From assembly GCA_937864535.1 (NCBI GenBank), contig CALMJS010000017.1, forward strand, positions 235,611 through 299,610: 64,000 nt of DNA, read 5' to 3'. This document shows positions 37,809 to 51,806 of the stretch, in pieces. The position numbers and the translations under genes were made by a program. This DNA is from an uncultured Paracoccaceae bacterium. Its GTDB lineage: Bacteria > Pseudomonadota > Alphaproteobacteria > Rhodobacterales > Rhodobacteraceae. Under the pieces are notes generated by a model, which was not told the DNA's origin, did no database searches, and was given only the letters and a program-made list of their open reading frames with translations. The stretch's first letter is position 1, and each line of letters opens with the position of its first letter.

Positions 37809-38930
37809 ATGACCACCGCGGCATTGATCGTAGCAGCAGGACGAGGACTTCGCGCGGAGGGCGACGTGCCGAAGCAATGGCGCGAACTGGCGGGGCGGAG
37901 CGTTCTGGCCCATACGGTGGACCGCTTTGCATCCTGCGACCAGATCGTGATCGTTCTGCATCCCGACGACATGCACCGCGCAGCCGAGTTTCCGGCCTGT
38001 CTGTGCGTTCCCGGTGGCGCAACGCGGGATGCCTCCGTGCGTGCCGGTCTAGAGGCCCTGACCCGGAGGCCGCCGGACAGAGTACTGATCCACGACGCAG
38101 CCCGGCCCTTGGTGCCACACGCGGTGATCTGCCGTGTGCTCGACGCGCTCGAAACGGCCCCTGGCGCGGCCCCCGCGCTTGCGGTTATCGATGCTCTCTG
38201 GCTGGGGACGGATGGCGTGGTCAGCGGCACGCGCGACCGCAGCAACCTCTACCGCGCGCAAACACCCCAAGGCTTTCAGTTCCCCGCCATTCTGGCCGCA
38301 CATCGCGCCCATCGCGGCTCGGCCGCCGACGATGTCGAGGTCGCCCGCGCCGCTGGCCTGAGCGTGGCGATTGTCGCCGGCGATGAGGCCAATTTCAAAA
38401 TCACCGGCCCGGAGGATTTCGCCCGCGCCGAAGAACGACTGAGGACCCAAATGGATATTCGTACCGGTAATGGTTTTGATGTGCATGCGTTTGAGCCCGG
38501 AGACCACGTCTGGCTCTGCGGTGTCAAGGTTCCGCACTCCCACGGGCTCAAGGGTCATTCCGACGCCGACGTAGGGATGCATGCAGTCACCGACGCGATT
38601 TACGGCGCTCTCGCGCGGGGGGATATTGGCCAGCATTTTCCGCCCAGCGATCCGCAGTGGAAAGGTGCGCCCAGCCATATCTTCCTCGAACATGCCTGCG
38701 CGCTGGCCCGCGAGTTGGGCTTTGCGATTACCCACGTGGACTGTACCCTGATCTGCGAACGCCCAAAGGTCGGCCCACATGCCGCATCGATGCGTAGCGA
38801 AATGGCCCGTATCATGGCGCTCGACGTGGATCGCGTAAGCGTCAAGGCAACGACGTCCGAACGTTTGGGTTTCACAGGCCGCGAAGAGGGCATTGCCGCA
38901 ATCGCAACCGCAACATTGGTGAAAGCATGA
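37809..38930 (+). CDS. ispDF: Bifunctional IspD/IspF isoprenoid biosynthesis enzyme
   Basis: A 373-residue fusion catalysing two steps of the MEP pathway. Residues 1 to about 213 are IspD (2-C-methyl-D-erythritol 4-phosphate cytidylyltransferase) with [20 protein letters not shown] and IHDAARPLV. From residue 215 ([14 protein letters not shown]) begins IspF (ME-cPP synthase) with metal ligands in DVH and [15 protein letters not shown]. The fusion is characteristic of many alphaproteobacteria. The start is the ATG preceded by AAAGGAG about 6 bases upstream. Overlaps pgpA by 4 bases; divergent from dusB. Confidence 0.96.
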   Translation: MTTAALIVAAGRGLRAEGDVPKQWRELAGRSVLAHTVDRFASCDQIVIVLHPDDMHRAAEFPACLCVPGGATRDASVRAGLEALTRRPPDRVLIHDAARPLVPHAVICRVLDALETAPGAAPALAVIDALWLGTDGVVSGTRDRSNLYRAQTPQGFQFPAILAAHRAHRGSAADDVEVARAAGLSVAIVAGDEANFKITGPEDFARAEERLRTQMDIRTGNGFDVHAFEPGDHVWLCGVKVPHSHGLKGHSDADVGMHAVTDAIYGALARGDIGQHFPPSDPQWKGAPSHIFLEHACALARELGFAITHVDCTLICERPKVGPHAASMRSEMARIMALDVDRVSVKATTSERLGFTGREEGIAAIATATLVKA

Positions 38931-39424
38931 AAGTCCTGACAAAACTCGCCGTCACTGTGTTTTATGCAGGACTCCTGCGTCCGGCCCCGGGCACATGGGG
39001 GTCGCTGGCCGCGCTGCCCTTGGCTTGGGCGGTCTATCAGATCGGCGGCATCTGGCTGTTTGGCCTCGCGACGATCGCCGCTTTCTTCAAGGGCTGGTAC
39101 TTCACCAACCGCTATATCGCCGATCTGGCCGACCATGACCCGTCAGAGGTGGTGATCGACGAATTGGTTGGACAATGGATCGCGCTGTTCCCGGTCATGT
39201 TCGGAGCGTCGATGATGGGGGCGGATGTCACGCGCCTGTGGCCGGGCTGGGTCGCGGCCTTTGCCTGTTTCCGGCTGTTTGACATCTGGAAACCGTGGCT
39301 CGTTGGCCGGGCAGACCGTCGCGGCGATGCCCTGGGCGTGATGCTCGACGATGTCTGGGCCGGGGTCTTTGCCGCCCTAGTCACTGTCGCACTGGCCGCG
39401 TTTTCTCATTTGGTGCTGATGTGA
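38927..39424 (+). CDS. pgpA: Phosphatidylglycerophosphatase A
   Basis: A 165-residue membrane phosphatase that dephosphorylates phosphatidylglycerol phosphate to phosphatidylglycerol. The family motif [20 protein letters not shown] is near the N-terminus, with [14 protein letters not shown] in the middle and FDIWKPW plus [11 protein letters not shown] later, all conserved in PgpA. Three to four hydrophobic helices fit inner-membrane location. Its ATG overlaps the ispDF stop and its stop overlaps the GTG start of the next gene. Confidence 0.94.
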   Translation: MKVLTKLAVTVFYAGLLRPAPGTWGSLAALPLAWAVYQIGGIWLFGLATIAAFFKGWYFTNRYIADLADHDPSEVVIDELVGQWIALFPVMFGASMMGADVTRLWPGWVAAFACFRLFDIWKPWLVGRADRRGDALGVMLDDVWAGVFAALVTVALAAFSHLVLM

Positions 39425-39891
39425 TCGCCGAATTTCTGGTCGCGACCGCCGCCGCCAAGGGCGTGAAAATCGCTACAGCAGAGAGCTGCACCGGCGGTCT
39501 GGTCAGTGCCGCAATCACCGAGGTTCCCGGCTCCTCCGCTGTGCTAGACCGCGGCTTTGTCACCTATTCCAACGCAGCCAAGGTGGCGATGCTGGGCGTC
39601 CAGCAGGCCACCCTCGACCGTGTTGGGGCTGTGTCCGAAGAGGTCGCGCGGGAAATGTGCCTCGGTGCGTTGCGCAATTCTGCGGCACGAATTGCGGTTT
39701 CCATCACCGGAATTGCTGGTCCGGGCGGCTCTGATCACAAACCAGAGGGGCGGGTCTGCTTCGGCATCACCGACGGGGCGCAAACGCTGGTTGAAACGAT
39801 AGAATTCGGTGCAATCGGTCGCGCGAACGTCAGGGCTGCGTCGGTCAGCCATGCCATCGCCCTGCTGCAAAAGGCACTTCTTTCAGTTTAG
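39421..39891 (+). CDS. CinA family protein (nicotinamide-nucleotide amidohydrolase type)
   Basis: A 156-residue stand-alone CinA C-terminal domain (PncC type), which typically deamidates nicotinamide mononucleotide in pyridine-nucleotide recycling. Motifs: TAESCTGGLVSAAITEVPGS and the later ITGIAGPGGSDHKPEGRVCF, both diagnostic. Start is a GTG overlapping the pgpA stop (GTGA); readings from further upstream only overlap pgpA. It is the last gene of the ispDF-pgpA-cinA operon. Confidence 0.92.
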   Translation: MIAEFLVATAAAKGVKIATAESCTGGLVSAAITEVPGSSAVLDRGFVTYSNAAKVAMLGVQQATLDRVGAVSEEVAREMCLGALRNSAARIAVSITGIAGPGGSDHKPEGRVCFGITDGAQTLVETIEFGAIGRANVRAASVSHAIALLQKALLSV

Positions 39892-40053
39892 ATTGTTTTT
39901 TATACAAAGCGGACCTTTGTTCGCTTAATTTTTAATCAATTTGCTAATTGCGCATTCTCTAGGCACCTATTCAGCACCCTGCCCCTTTCATTGGCAGCTT
40001 AAATAGTGCTCTTGCCCCACCAAGAATGGGAAAACCCAAATTTGGAGGGGACT

Positions 40054-41232
40054 ATGAACGGTGGCGATACCGCCTGGATCCTTGTGGCAACGGCCCTGGT
40101 TCTATTCATGACTTTGCCCGGACTGGCGCTGTTTTATGGCGGCCTCGTGCGGGCGCGGAATGTGCTGAGCGTCTTTATGCACTGCTTTGCCCTTGCTGCT
40201 TTGATGTCGGTGCTCTGGCTGGTGGCTGGCTATTCCATCGCCTTTGGTGGCGAGGGCGCAGTCTGGGGCGGTTTGGACAAGGCGTTCTTGAACGGCGTCG
40301 ATGCGGACACGCTGTTCGGCACCATTCCCGAAGTGTTGTTCTTCGCCTTCCAGATGACCTTTGCCATCATCACCCCGGCCCTGATCGTCGGCGCCTATGT
40401 CGAGCGCATTTCATTCGGCTTTGTGCTGCTGTTTTCGTCGCTGTGGATGCTGGCTGTCTATGCGCCTGTGACACATTGGATCTGGGGTGGCGGTTTTCTG
40501 GCGGCGGGCGGCATCTTTGGAGAATCCGGTACCGTGGACTTTGCCGGCGGGATCGTAGTGCACGAAACCGCTGGCCTCGCGGCGCTGCTGATTGCCATCG
40601 TCCTCGGCCCGCGGAAAACCCGCCATACCCCGCCGCATAACCCCGGCATGGTGTTTATCGGCGCATCGATGCTCTGGGTCGGCTGGTTCAGCTTCAATGG
40701 CGGCTCGGCGCTTGGCGCGAACGGCTCGGCGGCGATGGCGATCACAGTCACCCATCTCTCCGCTGCTGCCGCGTCGCTCTCTTGGGCGCTGTGGGAACGG
40801 ATCAAATTCGGCCGCGCTTCCATGGTCTCGATCGTTACCGGTTCCATTGCCGGCCTTGCCTCGATCACGCCCGCGGCTGGCTCTGTCGGCCCGGCCGAAG
40901 CCCTGATCATCGGCGGTATCGCCGGGGTTCTGTGCCAGGAGGCCGTCGTCCTGATCCGCGACCGGATCAAAATCGACGACTCGCTCGATGTCTTCGCTGT
41001 GCACGGGATTGGCGGCATCTTTGGCACGATCATGATTGCCGTCCTCGGAGCCGGATCATGGATCGCACAACTGGGTGCACTTGCCATCGTCGGCGCCTAT
41101 ACCATCGTTGTCACCTTTGCGCTGATCTTCATCACCCGTGCCCTGATCGGGATCCGGGTCGACAAAGAAACCGAAACCAACGGTCTCGACCTCGCTGTCC
41201 ATGGTGAACGCGCCTACGACCTCAATACCTAA
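40054..41232 (+). CDS. amtB: Ammonium transporter
   Basis: A 392-residue Amt/Mep/Rh-family channel. About eleven membrane helices, with the family signature DFAGGIVVHETAGLAALL, the twin-His pore residues (VHETAG and the later FAVHGIGGIFG), and the FNGGSALGANGSAAM segment. The N-terminus lacks a cleaved signal peptide. The ATG at 40054 has GGAGGGG just upstream; a longer in-frame reading overlaps that site. No glnK lies beside it, unlike the usual glnK-amtB pair. The AT-rich 162-base leader is the likely place for nitrogen control. Confidence 0.94.
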   Translation: MNGGDTAWILVATALVLFMTLPGLALFYGGLVRARNVLSVFMHCFALAALMSVLWLVAGYSIAFGGEGAVWGGLDKAFLNGVDADTLFGTIPEVLFFAFQMTFAIITPALIVGAYVERISFGFVLLFSSLWMLAVYAPVTHWIWGGGFLAAGGIFGESGTVDFAGGIVVHETAGLAALLIAIVLGPRKTRHTPPHNPGMVFIGASMLWVGWFSFNGGSALGANGSAAMAITVTHLSAAAASLSWALWERIKFGRASMVSIVTGSIAGLASITPAAGSVGPAEALIIGGIAGVLCQEAVVLIRDRIKIDDSLDVFAVHGIGGIFGTIMIAVLGAGSWIAQLGALAIVGAYTIVVTFALIFITRALIGIRVDKETETNGLDLAVHGERAYDLNT

Positions 41233-41234
41233 AC

Positions 41235-41258
41235 AAAAGGGGCCGCGCGGCCCCTTTT
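41235..41258 (+). terminator. Terminator after amtB
   Basis: A perfect 24-base palindrome, AAAAGGGGCCGC followed by GCGGCCCCTTTT, with a TTTTTC tail, 2 bases after the amtB stop. Confidence 0.9.
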
Positions 41259-41272
41259 TCTTCGACCAAACA

Positions 41273-41296
41273 AAAAGGGGCGCAACCGCCCCTTTT
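41273..41296. terminator. Second terminator hairpin between amtB and the DUF1330 gene
   Basis: AAAAGGGGCG and CGCCCCTTTT around a CAAC loop. Flanked by A and T runs it can work on either strand, including for the converging alaS-DUF1330 transcript. Confidence 0.8.
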
Positions 41297-41343
41297 CATC
41301 TTTCTATAAATACCTCCGCCGGAGGCATCGCCCGCAGGGCGAC
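41295..41343. repeat. Interspersed intergenic palindromic repeat, copy 4
   Basis: TTCATCTTTCTATAAATACC, then TCCGCCGGAGG and GCCCGCAGGGC. It lacks the final G-run/C-run hairpin seen in the other copies, so it is a shortened or diverged member. Confidence 0.65.
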
Positions 41344-41634
41344 TTAGGCCAGTTCCTCAACGATCACGAGGTCGCGTTCTGACGCGCCCTTCGCAAAGGA
41401 CAGCGCCTCTTGGTAAGCATCCGAATAATAGCAATCATGCGCCGCCTGAAGGCTGGGGAACCGCGCCACGACGTTGCGCTTGCGGTCATTGCCTTCCAGC
41501 TGCTCATAGGCGCCGCCCCGGCACAGGAACACGCCGCCGTGGTCAGCGATCGCGCCCGTGGCGCGTTTCGCATATTCCATATAGGCGGTTTCGTTCGTGA
41601 CGTGAACGTGTGCGATCCAAAGTGCCGTTGCCAT
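41344..41634 (-). CDS. DUF1330 domain-containing protein
   Basis: A 96-residue ferredoxin-like (dimeric alpha-beta barrel) protein of the DUF1330 family, with ALWIAHVHVTNETAYMEYAK at the N-terminus and the family-typical VVARFPSLQAAHDCYYSDAY near the middle. No enzymatic role is established. Its ATG overlaps the alaS stop (TAATG), so it is translationally coupled to alaS. Confidence 0.9.
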   Translation of the reverse strand: MATALWIAHVHVTNETAYMEYAKRATGAIADHGGVFLCRGGAYEQLEGNDRKRNVVARFPSLQAAHDCYYSDAYQEALSFAKGASERDLVIVEELA

Positions 41635-44297
41635 TATTTTGCTCCTGCGATGATGGCTTCGGCGGCTGCAATGGCTGCCGTAGCGTTTTCCACCGATGCG
41701 CCGCCGCCCTGCGCCATATCCGGACGACCGCCGCCGCCCTTACCGCCCAGTTCGGGGGTCACAACGCGGATGATGTCGGCTGCCGAAACCTTGCCTGTCA
41801 GGTCCGCGGTCACGCCGCAAGCGACAGCCGCCTTGCCATCGGCATCGGCAATCAGCAGGACGACGCCCGACCCCATCTTGGCCTTCATCTCGTCGATGAT
41901 GCCGGGCAGGTCTTTGCCGGTCACGCCAGACAGCACCTGAGCCTTGAACGCGACGCCGTTGATCTCTCTGGCGGGCTCTTCGGCCTTGGCGCCACCGGAC
42001 ATCGCCAGTTCGCGGCGCAGTTGCGCCACTTCGTTGGCCAGCGCTTTGCGTTCAGCCTGTAGATCACGAACGCGTTTAACCATTTCAGCCGGCACTGCGA
42101 ACAGCGCGACCGATAGATCGTTCAGAACACCAAAATGCTCCTGCACATCGGCAAGCGCATGACTGCCAGTCAATGCCTCGATTCGTCGAATTCCTGCTGC
42201 CGAGGCATTTTCAGACAAAATCTTGAAAAAGCCGATGTCGCCAGTCTGCTTGACATGCGTACCACCGCAAAGTTCGATCGAGTAGGTGTCGCCACCCTGC
42301 CCTTTGCCCGACGCGGCCTTGCGGCCCATCGACACAACGCGGACCTCGTCACCGTATTTTTCGCCGAACAGCGCCTGCGCACCCAGACCACGGGCGTCAT
42401 CCGGCGTCATGATCCGGGTTTCGACCTTGCTGTTCTGGCGGATCATCGCGTTCACGTCGGCTTCGACCTGCGCGATTTCCTCTGCGGTCATCGCCTTGCC
42501 GTGGCTAAAGTCGAACCGAAGACGGTCCTGCGCGTTCAGCGACCCGCGCTGGGCGATATGTGCGCCCAGAATTTCGCGCAGCGCCTCGTTGAGCAGGTGG
42601 GTGGCCGAGTGGTTGGCGCGAATATCGCTGCGGCGGGCGTGATCGACCTCCAGACGGGCCGGCTGGCCCTTGGACACGGTGCCCTCGGTCACTTCGCCGA
42701 TGTGGATAAAGATGCCCGCGGCCTTCTTGGTATCCGTCACGGTGACGGTGCCGGTGTCGGTCTTGATCACACCGCTATCGCCCACCTGACCACCGGATTC
42801 GGCATAGAACGGGGTCTGGTTGACCACGATCTGAACAGCCTCGCCCTGCTTGGCCTCGGTGGCGATGTCAGCCCCTTTGACCACGGCAACGATCTGGCCT
42901 TCGGCCACTTCGGTGTCATAGCCAAAGAATTCGCTGGTGCCCGACTTGTCGGCCAGATCGTACCAGACCGAAGCATCGGCAGCCTCGCCCGAACCCGACC
43001 ATGCCGCGCGCGCCTTGGCCTTTTGCTCGGCCATCGCGGCGTCAAAGCCGGCGGTTTCTACCGCACGGCCCTTTTCGCGCAGCGCGTCCTGCGTCAGGTC
43101 GAGCGGGAAGCCATAGGTGTCGTAGAGTTTGAACGCAGTCGCGCCCGGCAGGTCTGCACCCTCGTCCAGACCCGACAGTTCGTCATCCAGTAGTTTCAGA
43201 CCGCGATCGAGCGTGGTCTTAAACCGGGTTTCTTCCGCCTTCAGCGTTTCCGAAATCAGCGCCTGTGCCTGACCCAGTTCAGGATAGGCAACGCCCATCT
43301 GTTTGACCAGCTCGGGCACCAGACGGAACATCAGCGGGTCCTTGGCACCCAGCAAGTGCGCATGGCGCATGGCGCGGCGCATGATGCGGCGCAGCACATA
43401 GCCGCGTCCCTCATTGGACGGCATCACACCGTCGGCAATCAGGAACGAGGTCGAACGCAGGTGGTCGGCGATCACGCGGTGATGCACGTTGCCCGCTCCA
43501 TCCGGATCGGTCGAGGTGGCATGCGCCGAAGCCTCGATCAGGGCGCGCATCAGGTCAGTGTCATAGTTGTCGTGCTTGCCCTGCAAGAGCGCGCCAATCC
43601 GTTCCAACCCCATGCCGGTGTCGATGGACTGCATGTCCAGATCGATCATCGAGCCGTCTTCGAACTGTTCGTTCTGCATAAAGACGTTGTTCCAGATCTC
43701 GATGAACCGGTCGCCATCTTCGTCCGGCGAGCCCGGAGGGCCACCGGCGATATGTTCGCCGTGGTCAAAGAAAATCTCGGTACAGGGACCGCAGGGACCG
43801 GTCGGCCCCATCTGCCAGAAGTTGTCCTTGGTCGGGATGCGGATGATCCGGTGATCCTCAAGGCCAGCGACCTTTTTCCAGATGTCGGCGGCCTCGTCAT
43901 CGGTGTGGTACACGGTGACCAAGAGCTTGTCCTTGGGGATGTCGAAATCCTTGGTCAGCAATTCCCAGGCAAAGGTGATCGCCTGTTCCTTGAAATAATC
44001 GCCAAAGGAGAAGTTCCCCAGCATTTCAAAGAACGTATGGTGGCGCGCCGTATAGCCCACGTTATCGAGGTCGTTATGTTTACCACCGGCCCGCACACAT
44101 TTCTGGGCAGTCGTTGCGCGCACATAGTCGCGGCGCTCTACCCCGGTAAAGCAGTTCTTGAACTGCACCATCCCGGAGTTGGTGAACATCAAAGTAGGGT
44201 CGTTGCGCGGCACCAAGGGCGACGACGGCACGACGGTGTGGCCGTTACGTTCGAAAAAGCCCAGGAAAGTAGAGCGGATATCGGCAAGGCTCGTCAT
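41634..44297 (-). CDS. alaS: Alanine-tRNA ligase
   Basis: Class II aminoacyl-tRNA synthetase charging tRNA-Ala, 887 residues (E. coli 876). The catalytic core begins with [20 protein letters not shown]; the editing domain keeps the metal-ligand pairs in [11 protein letters not shown] and [17 protein letters not shown]; the C-terminal DHHA1-like region ends in [16 protein letters not shown]. Everything expected is intact. It is followed by a coupled DUF1330 gene and preceded by recA. Confidence 0.97.
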   Translation of the reverse strand: MTSLADIRSTFLGFFERNGHTVVPSSPLVPRNDPTLMFTNSGMVQFKNCFTGVERRDYVRATTAQKCVRAGGKHNDLDNVGYTARHHTFFEMLGNFSFGDYFKEQAITFAWELLTKDFDIPKDKLLVTVYHTDDEAADIWKKVAGLEDHRIIRIPTKDNFWQMGPTGPCGPCTEIFFDHGEHIAGGPPGSPDEDGDRFIEIWNNVFMQNEQFEDGSMIDLDMQSIDTGMGLERIGALLQGKHDNYDTDLMRALIEASAHATSTDPDGAGNVHHRVIADHLRSTSFLIADGVMPSNEGRGYVLRRIMRRAMRHAHLLGAKDPLMFRLVPELVKQMGVAYPELGQAQALISETLKAEETRFKTTLDRGLKLLDDELSGLDEGADLPGATAFKLYDTYGFPLDLTQDALREKGRAVETAGFDAAMAEQKAKARAAWSGSGEAADASVWYDLADKSGTSEFFGYDTEVAEGQIVAVVKGADIATEAKQGEAVQIVVNQTPFYAESGGQVGDSGVIKTDTGTVTVTDTKKAAGIFIHIGEVTEGTVSKGQPARLEVDHARRSDIRANHSATHLLNEALREILGAHIAQRGSLNAQDRLRFDFSHGKAMTAEEIAQVEADVNAMIRQNSKVETRIMTPDDARGLGAQALFGEKYGDEVRVVSMGRKAASGKGQGGDTYSIELCGGTHVKQTGDIGFFKILSENASAAGIRRIEALTGSHALADVQEHFGVLNDLSVALFAVPAEMVKRVRDLQAERKALANEVAQLRRELAMSGGAKAEEPAREINGVAFKAQVLSGVTGKDLPGIIDEMKAKMGSGVVLLIADADGKAAVACGVTADLTGKVSAADIIRVVTPELGGKGGGGRPDMAQGGGASVENATAAIAAAEAIIAGAK

Positions 44298-44364
44298 GGC
44301 GGTCCTTCAGTCAAAGAGTCCGTTGTGGAATAGCCCCCTGACCCAGCGGCGTAAAGTCTAATGC

Positions 44365-44391
44365 AAAAGGCCGGGGGCTGCCCGGCCTTTT
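44365..44391. terminator. Terminator between recA and alaS
   Basis: AAAAGGCCGGG and CCCGGCCTTTT around a GGCTG loop with a long T-run on the plus strand. It ends recA transcription on the minus strand with a shorter T-tract. Confidence 0.8.
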
Positions 44392-44419
44392 TTTTGGATG
44401 CTGTGTGGCCGATCCGACC

Positions 44420-45499
<1,080 letters not shown>

Positions 45500-45548
45500 G
45501 CTTGGCTCCTTATTCCACACCCTGCCTAGGGCGGCAATCGTTGCATTT

Positions 45549-45563
45549 GTTCTGCTCTTGTTC
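45549..45563 (-). promoter_or_regulatory. LexA SOS box upstream of recA
   Basis: GTTC, seven bases, GTTC on the plus strand (GAAC-N7-GAAC on the minus strand) matches the alphaproteobacterial LexA consensus exactly. It lies 50 bases before the recA start and 114 bases before the divergent sulfotransferase-like start. Confidence 0.85.
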
Positions 45564-45676
45564 CCATGTATGAGATCAAAACAAGAACATTTCAAGAAAT
45601 TTCTTCCATTCACTCTCTATACCTTTGGTTAAAGAGTGGTTTACGCTGCTCGCAGCACATCGGGTTTCAGAACAAA

Positions 45677-46273
45677 ATGTTGGTTTTCTTACAGGAAAGA
45701 CTGGTTTTACTGTCGGTTCCCAAGACGGGGACCACCGCACTCGAGGGCGCGCTCTCGCCCCGCGCGGCAATCGTATTGCGGGACCCGCCGAATTTGAAAC
45801 ATGCCCCTCTGCAGCGCATGCACAGGGTGCTTGCTTCGCTGATTGACCAGCCGGCTTCGACCGATTTTGAAACAGTCGCGGTGGTCCGCCATCCCGTTGA
45901 CTGGCTCTCCAGCTGGTATAGGTATCGCCATCGCGACGAGTTGCGCGGCAAGCCCAATAGCACCTTTGGCCTGACCTTTGACGATTTTGTACTGGAATAC
46001 TGCAAAACCCGGCCCGCGCGTTTTGCTGCGGTGGGCTCGCAGGCCAATTTTCTGGCTCCGCCCGATGGCAAACTGCCGGTGACGCATCTGTTCCGCTATG
46101 AGGCCCAACCCCTCATGCTGAGGTTTCTGGAAAAGCGTCTGAAGAAAAAGATCAAACTGAACCAGCTCAATGTCTCTCCGGTGATGGAGGCGAAACTGTC
46201 ACCCGAGGTTGAGTCGAAATTCCGGGATCGGCACGCGGCAGAATTCGAGATTTGGGAGCGGGCGCAAAGCTGA
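45677..46273 (+). CDS. Sulfotransferase-like protein
   Basis: A 198-residue protein with the PAPS-dependent sulfotransferase core. The 5'-phosphosulfate loop is VPKTGTTALEGAL near the N-terminus, and the 3'-phosphate motif is RHPVDWLSSWYRYR around residue 75. It is shorter than classical sulfotransferases but matches small family-2-type proteins common in Rhodobacterales, sometimes mis-annotated as gamma-glutamyl kinase. The ATG at 45677 puts the PAPS loop at the usual position; longer readings add a non-homologous leader. Acceptor unknown. It is divergent from recA and may share its SOS-controlled region. Confidence 0.8.
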   Translation: MLVFLQERLVLLSVPKTGTTALEGALSPRAAIVLRDPPNLKHAPLQRMHRVLASLIDQPASTDFETVAVVRHPVDWLSSWYRYRHRDELRGKPNSTFGLTFDDFVLEYCKTRPARFAAVGSQANFLAPPDGKLPVTHLFRYEAQPLMLRFLEKRLKKKIKLNQLNVSPVMEAKLSPEVESKFRDRHAAEFEIWERAQS

Positions 46274-46275
46274 AA

Positions 46276-46309
46276 GAAATTCATAATCATCATGACGATG
46301 ATGAATTTC
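46276..46309 (+). repeat. Hairpin between sulfotransferase-like gene and metH
   Basis: GAAATTCAT pairs with ATGAATTTC, extended by CATC/GATG past a three-base bulge, with a five-base loop. It is 2 bases after the upstream stop. There is no T-tract, so it may be a weak terminator or part of the metH leader. Confidence 0.45.
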
Positions 46310-46360
46310 ACTAATCTCGCAACCAGAGGTATCACGCGGGTTGTTTAAAGGAGCCCGCCG

Positions 46361-50092
<3,732 letters not shown>

Positions 50093-50133
50093 GGGCCGGG
50101 TCAGCCTTGTACCAGGGTCGTGCAGGGAAAACA

Positions 50134-50161
50134 AAAAAGCCGGGCAATGCCCGGCTTTTTC
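50134..50161. terminator. Bidirectional terminator between metH and the sugar transferase
   Basis: AAAAAGCCGGGCA and TGCCCGGCTTTTT form a long stem with A-run and T-run flanks; serves converging genes. Confidence 0.92.
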
Positions 50162-50177
50162 TTGGAAGTTCGACTGA

Positions 50178-50870
50178 TTAGTGGCCAGTCTTTTTCAGAA
50201 CGACACCCACAGTCTGGAACAGCAGACGAATGTCCGACTTGAGCGAGAGATCAGCGACGTAATCTTCGTCAAAGTCCACACGCTCGATAAAGGTCGTCTC
50301 ACCACGACCGGAAACCTGCCACAGGCCGGTCACGCCCGGACGCACATCGTAATAGGCACGGCCGCCAGCCTGATCGTAATCCGCCTGTTGCGACGGCAGA
50401 AACGGACGCGGTCCGACAAAGCTCATCTCGCCCCGCACGACGTTATAGAACTGCGGAAGCTCATCAAGGCTAGTCGCACGCAGGAACCGGCCAACGGTGG
50501 TGATCCGCGGGTCTTTGGCCAACTTCTGGTTCACTTTCCATTCCCGCGCGATCTCGGGATCGCTCGCACACATGTCCTCGAGAACCTTTTCGGCATCGAC
50601 AACCATCGTGCGCAACTTCAGGCAACGGAAAACCTTGCCATCCAGACCAACACGGTCCTGAACAAAGAAACCGGAGCCGCCATCCCGACGCACCCAGAAC
50701 CACAACACGGCGATCACTGGAACGATGACAGGCGCCGCAATCAGAGCAATCAACAAATCACCGGCACGCTTGAAATACCGCGCATAGATCCCGGTCTTGG
50801 TTTTCGGTTTTGCAACAGCCGGAGAAAAAACGGCCTCAACCGCAATATCTTCAAAATTTGAAATCTTCAT
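50178..50870 (-). CDS. Sugar transferase, ExoY-like (exopolysaccharide initiation)
   Basis: A 230-residue bacterial sugar transferase that transfers a sugar-1-phosphate to undecaprenyl phosphate, the first step in exopolysaccharide repeat-unit assembly. One N-terminal membrane helix (about residues 30-52) is followed by VQDRVGLDGKVFRCLKLRTM and the C-terminal catalytic block DELPQFYNVVRGEMSFVGPR. The ATG at 50870 has GAGG 6 bases upstream; a GTG four codons earlier overlaps that site. No other polysaccharide genes are adjacent. Confidence 0.93.
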   Translation of the reverse strand: MKISNFEDIAVEAVFSPAVAKPKTKTGIYARYFKRAGDLLIALIAAPVIVPVIAVLWFWVRRDGGSGFFVQDRVGLDGKVFRCLKLRTMVVDAEKVLEDMCASDPEIAREWKVNQKLAKDPRITTVGRFLRATSLDELPQFYNVVRGEMSFVGPRPFLPSQQADYDQAGGRAYYDVRPGVTGLWQVSGRGETTFIERVDFDEDYVADLSLKSDIRLLFQTVGVVLKKTGH

Positions 50871-51654
50871 TTCGCACCTCACTCGCGCTCAAATCAGCGA
50901 TCGGTAACCTTCGTCGAACCAGGTGGCCCAACTCGAACCGCCTTCTTTTGAGTCCTGCGTATCGCCGTCAGGAGGACTAAAAAGACCGTTCGCACACACT
51001 TTATATCCTGTTGGGTACCCTGTTCCCCTCATTCGAGCAAGTTTTCTGAAGGGTAATCTAAATTTTTTGGGCAATTTTCGGCAGTTTTTTGCCTCATTAG
51101 CGTGCATCGATCAAAATTGCGCCACCGATGGTTGTTATCCGCCCGATTTCGACCACATGTTTGCTGCCGCAGCGACAGGATTGGAGACTTGACCATCGGA
51201 AAATCTCTCAGTGATTCTCACCAGTTTGTGCTGGGTTTGCGCTAACCCTTGGTGATTCACGGTCAAAAACGGGACATTTTGCATATACATTCTCCCGTCG
51301 ACTGGATGCACAGATGAAAATTAGCGGACAACAGTTCGTGTAACGTGACGTCATATGCTGCAATGCAGCACGCTATCGTCAGTGAGATTTTGGGAGATCG
51401 CCACAGCCGACGTCGGGGCGATGGCATTTCTGACGGCTGTTACCAGCCCAAGCCGACGCCGATCCGCTGACTAGCCCGCCGACTAGAACTGATGTGGCCG
51501 AGCAGGCCCTCAACGGCCCTCAACCGGGCGTTAGTCGTCACGAAGTGATTAGAAAATTGTCTTATGACAAAAAGAGTGCACAAAATTTCTGCACCGCAGC
51601 GAAATGCTGTTTCTTGCGTGCAAAATTAAATGACAGTCTGCCCGATCTCGCGCT
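50871..51654. other. Long intergenic region with no supported gene
   Basis: About 780 bases between the ExoY-like gene and the riboswitch. The first ~250 bases should hold the sugar-transferase promoter and are AT-richer than the surroundings. A perfect palindrome, TGCTGCA-A-TGCAGCA, lies at 51356-51370. No frame has a convincing start plus family match, and no tRNA or known sRNA is evident. Confidence 0.5.
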
Positions 51655-51707
51655 GACTGGACCCGAGTAGAAGCGGTGGGGTTTCGGCCCTGACATTGCT
51701 CACAGTC
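51655..51707 (+). ncRNA. NMT1-motif (xanthine-I) riboswitch, copy 1
   Basis: The conserved 5' half GAGTAGAAGC (51665-51674) and 3' half CATTGCTC (51694-51701) of the NMT1 motif are present, joined by a short G-rich hairpin (GGG with CCC). GAG pairs with CTC to form P1, which extends through GACTG/CAGTC (51655-51659 with 51703-51707). It is the leader of the ABC transporter operon; the first start codon lies 100 bases downstream. The ligand, xanthine or related oxidised purines, follows from the known class and fits the downstream genes. A downstream hairpin at 51716-51737 may be its expression platform. Confidence 0.75.
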
Positions 51708-51715
51708 CTGAACAT

Positions 51716-51737
51716 CTGCTCCTCCCGAGGAGAGCAG
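51716..51737 (+). promoter_or_regulatory. Candidate expression platform of riboswitch 1
   Basis: CTGCTCCTC pairs with GAGGAGAGCAG (one bulged base). The 5' arm repeats TGCTC, the sequence that also ends the riboswitch (51697-51701), so two TGCTC copies can compete for one GAGCA at 51732-51736. There is no T-tract, so the outcome is not obvious. Confidence 0.4.
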
Positions 51738-51806
51738 AAAGATTGTGAAACCGATGCTAAACCGTTGCTCCAAAATCAAAAAATCCAAAACAGAGAGGGC
51801 GCATTG

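Noticed and set aside
46274..46360. Cobalamin or SAM riboswitch before metH
   Set aside because: Only 87 bases of leader, containing one simple hairpin and none of the conserved riboswitch boxes.
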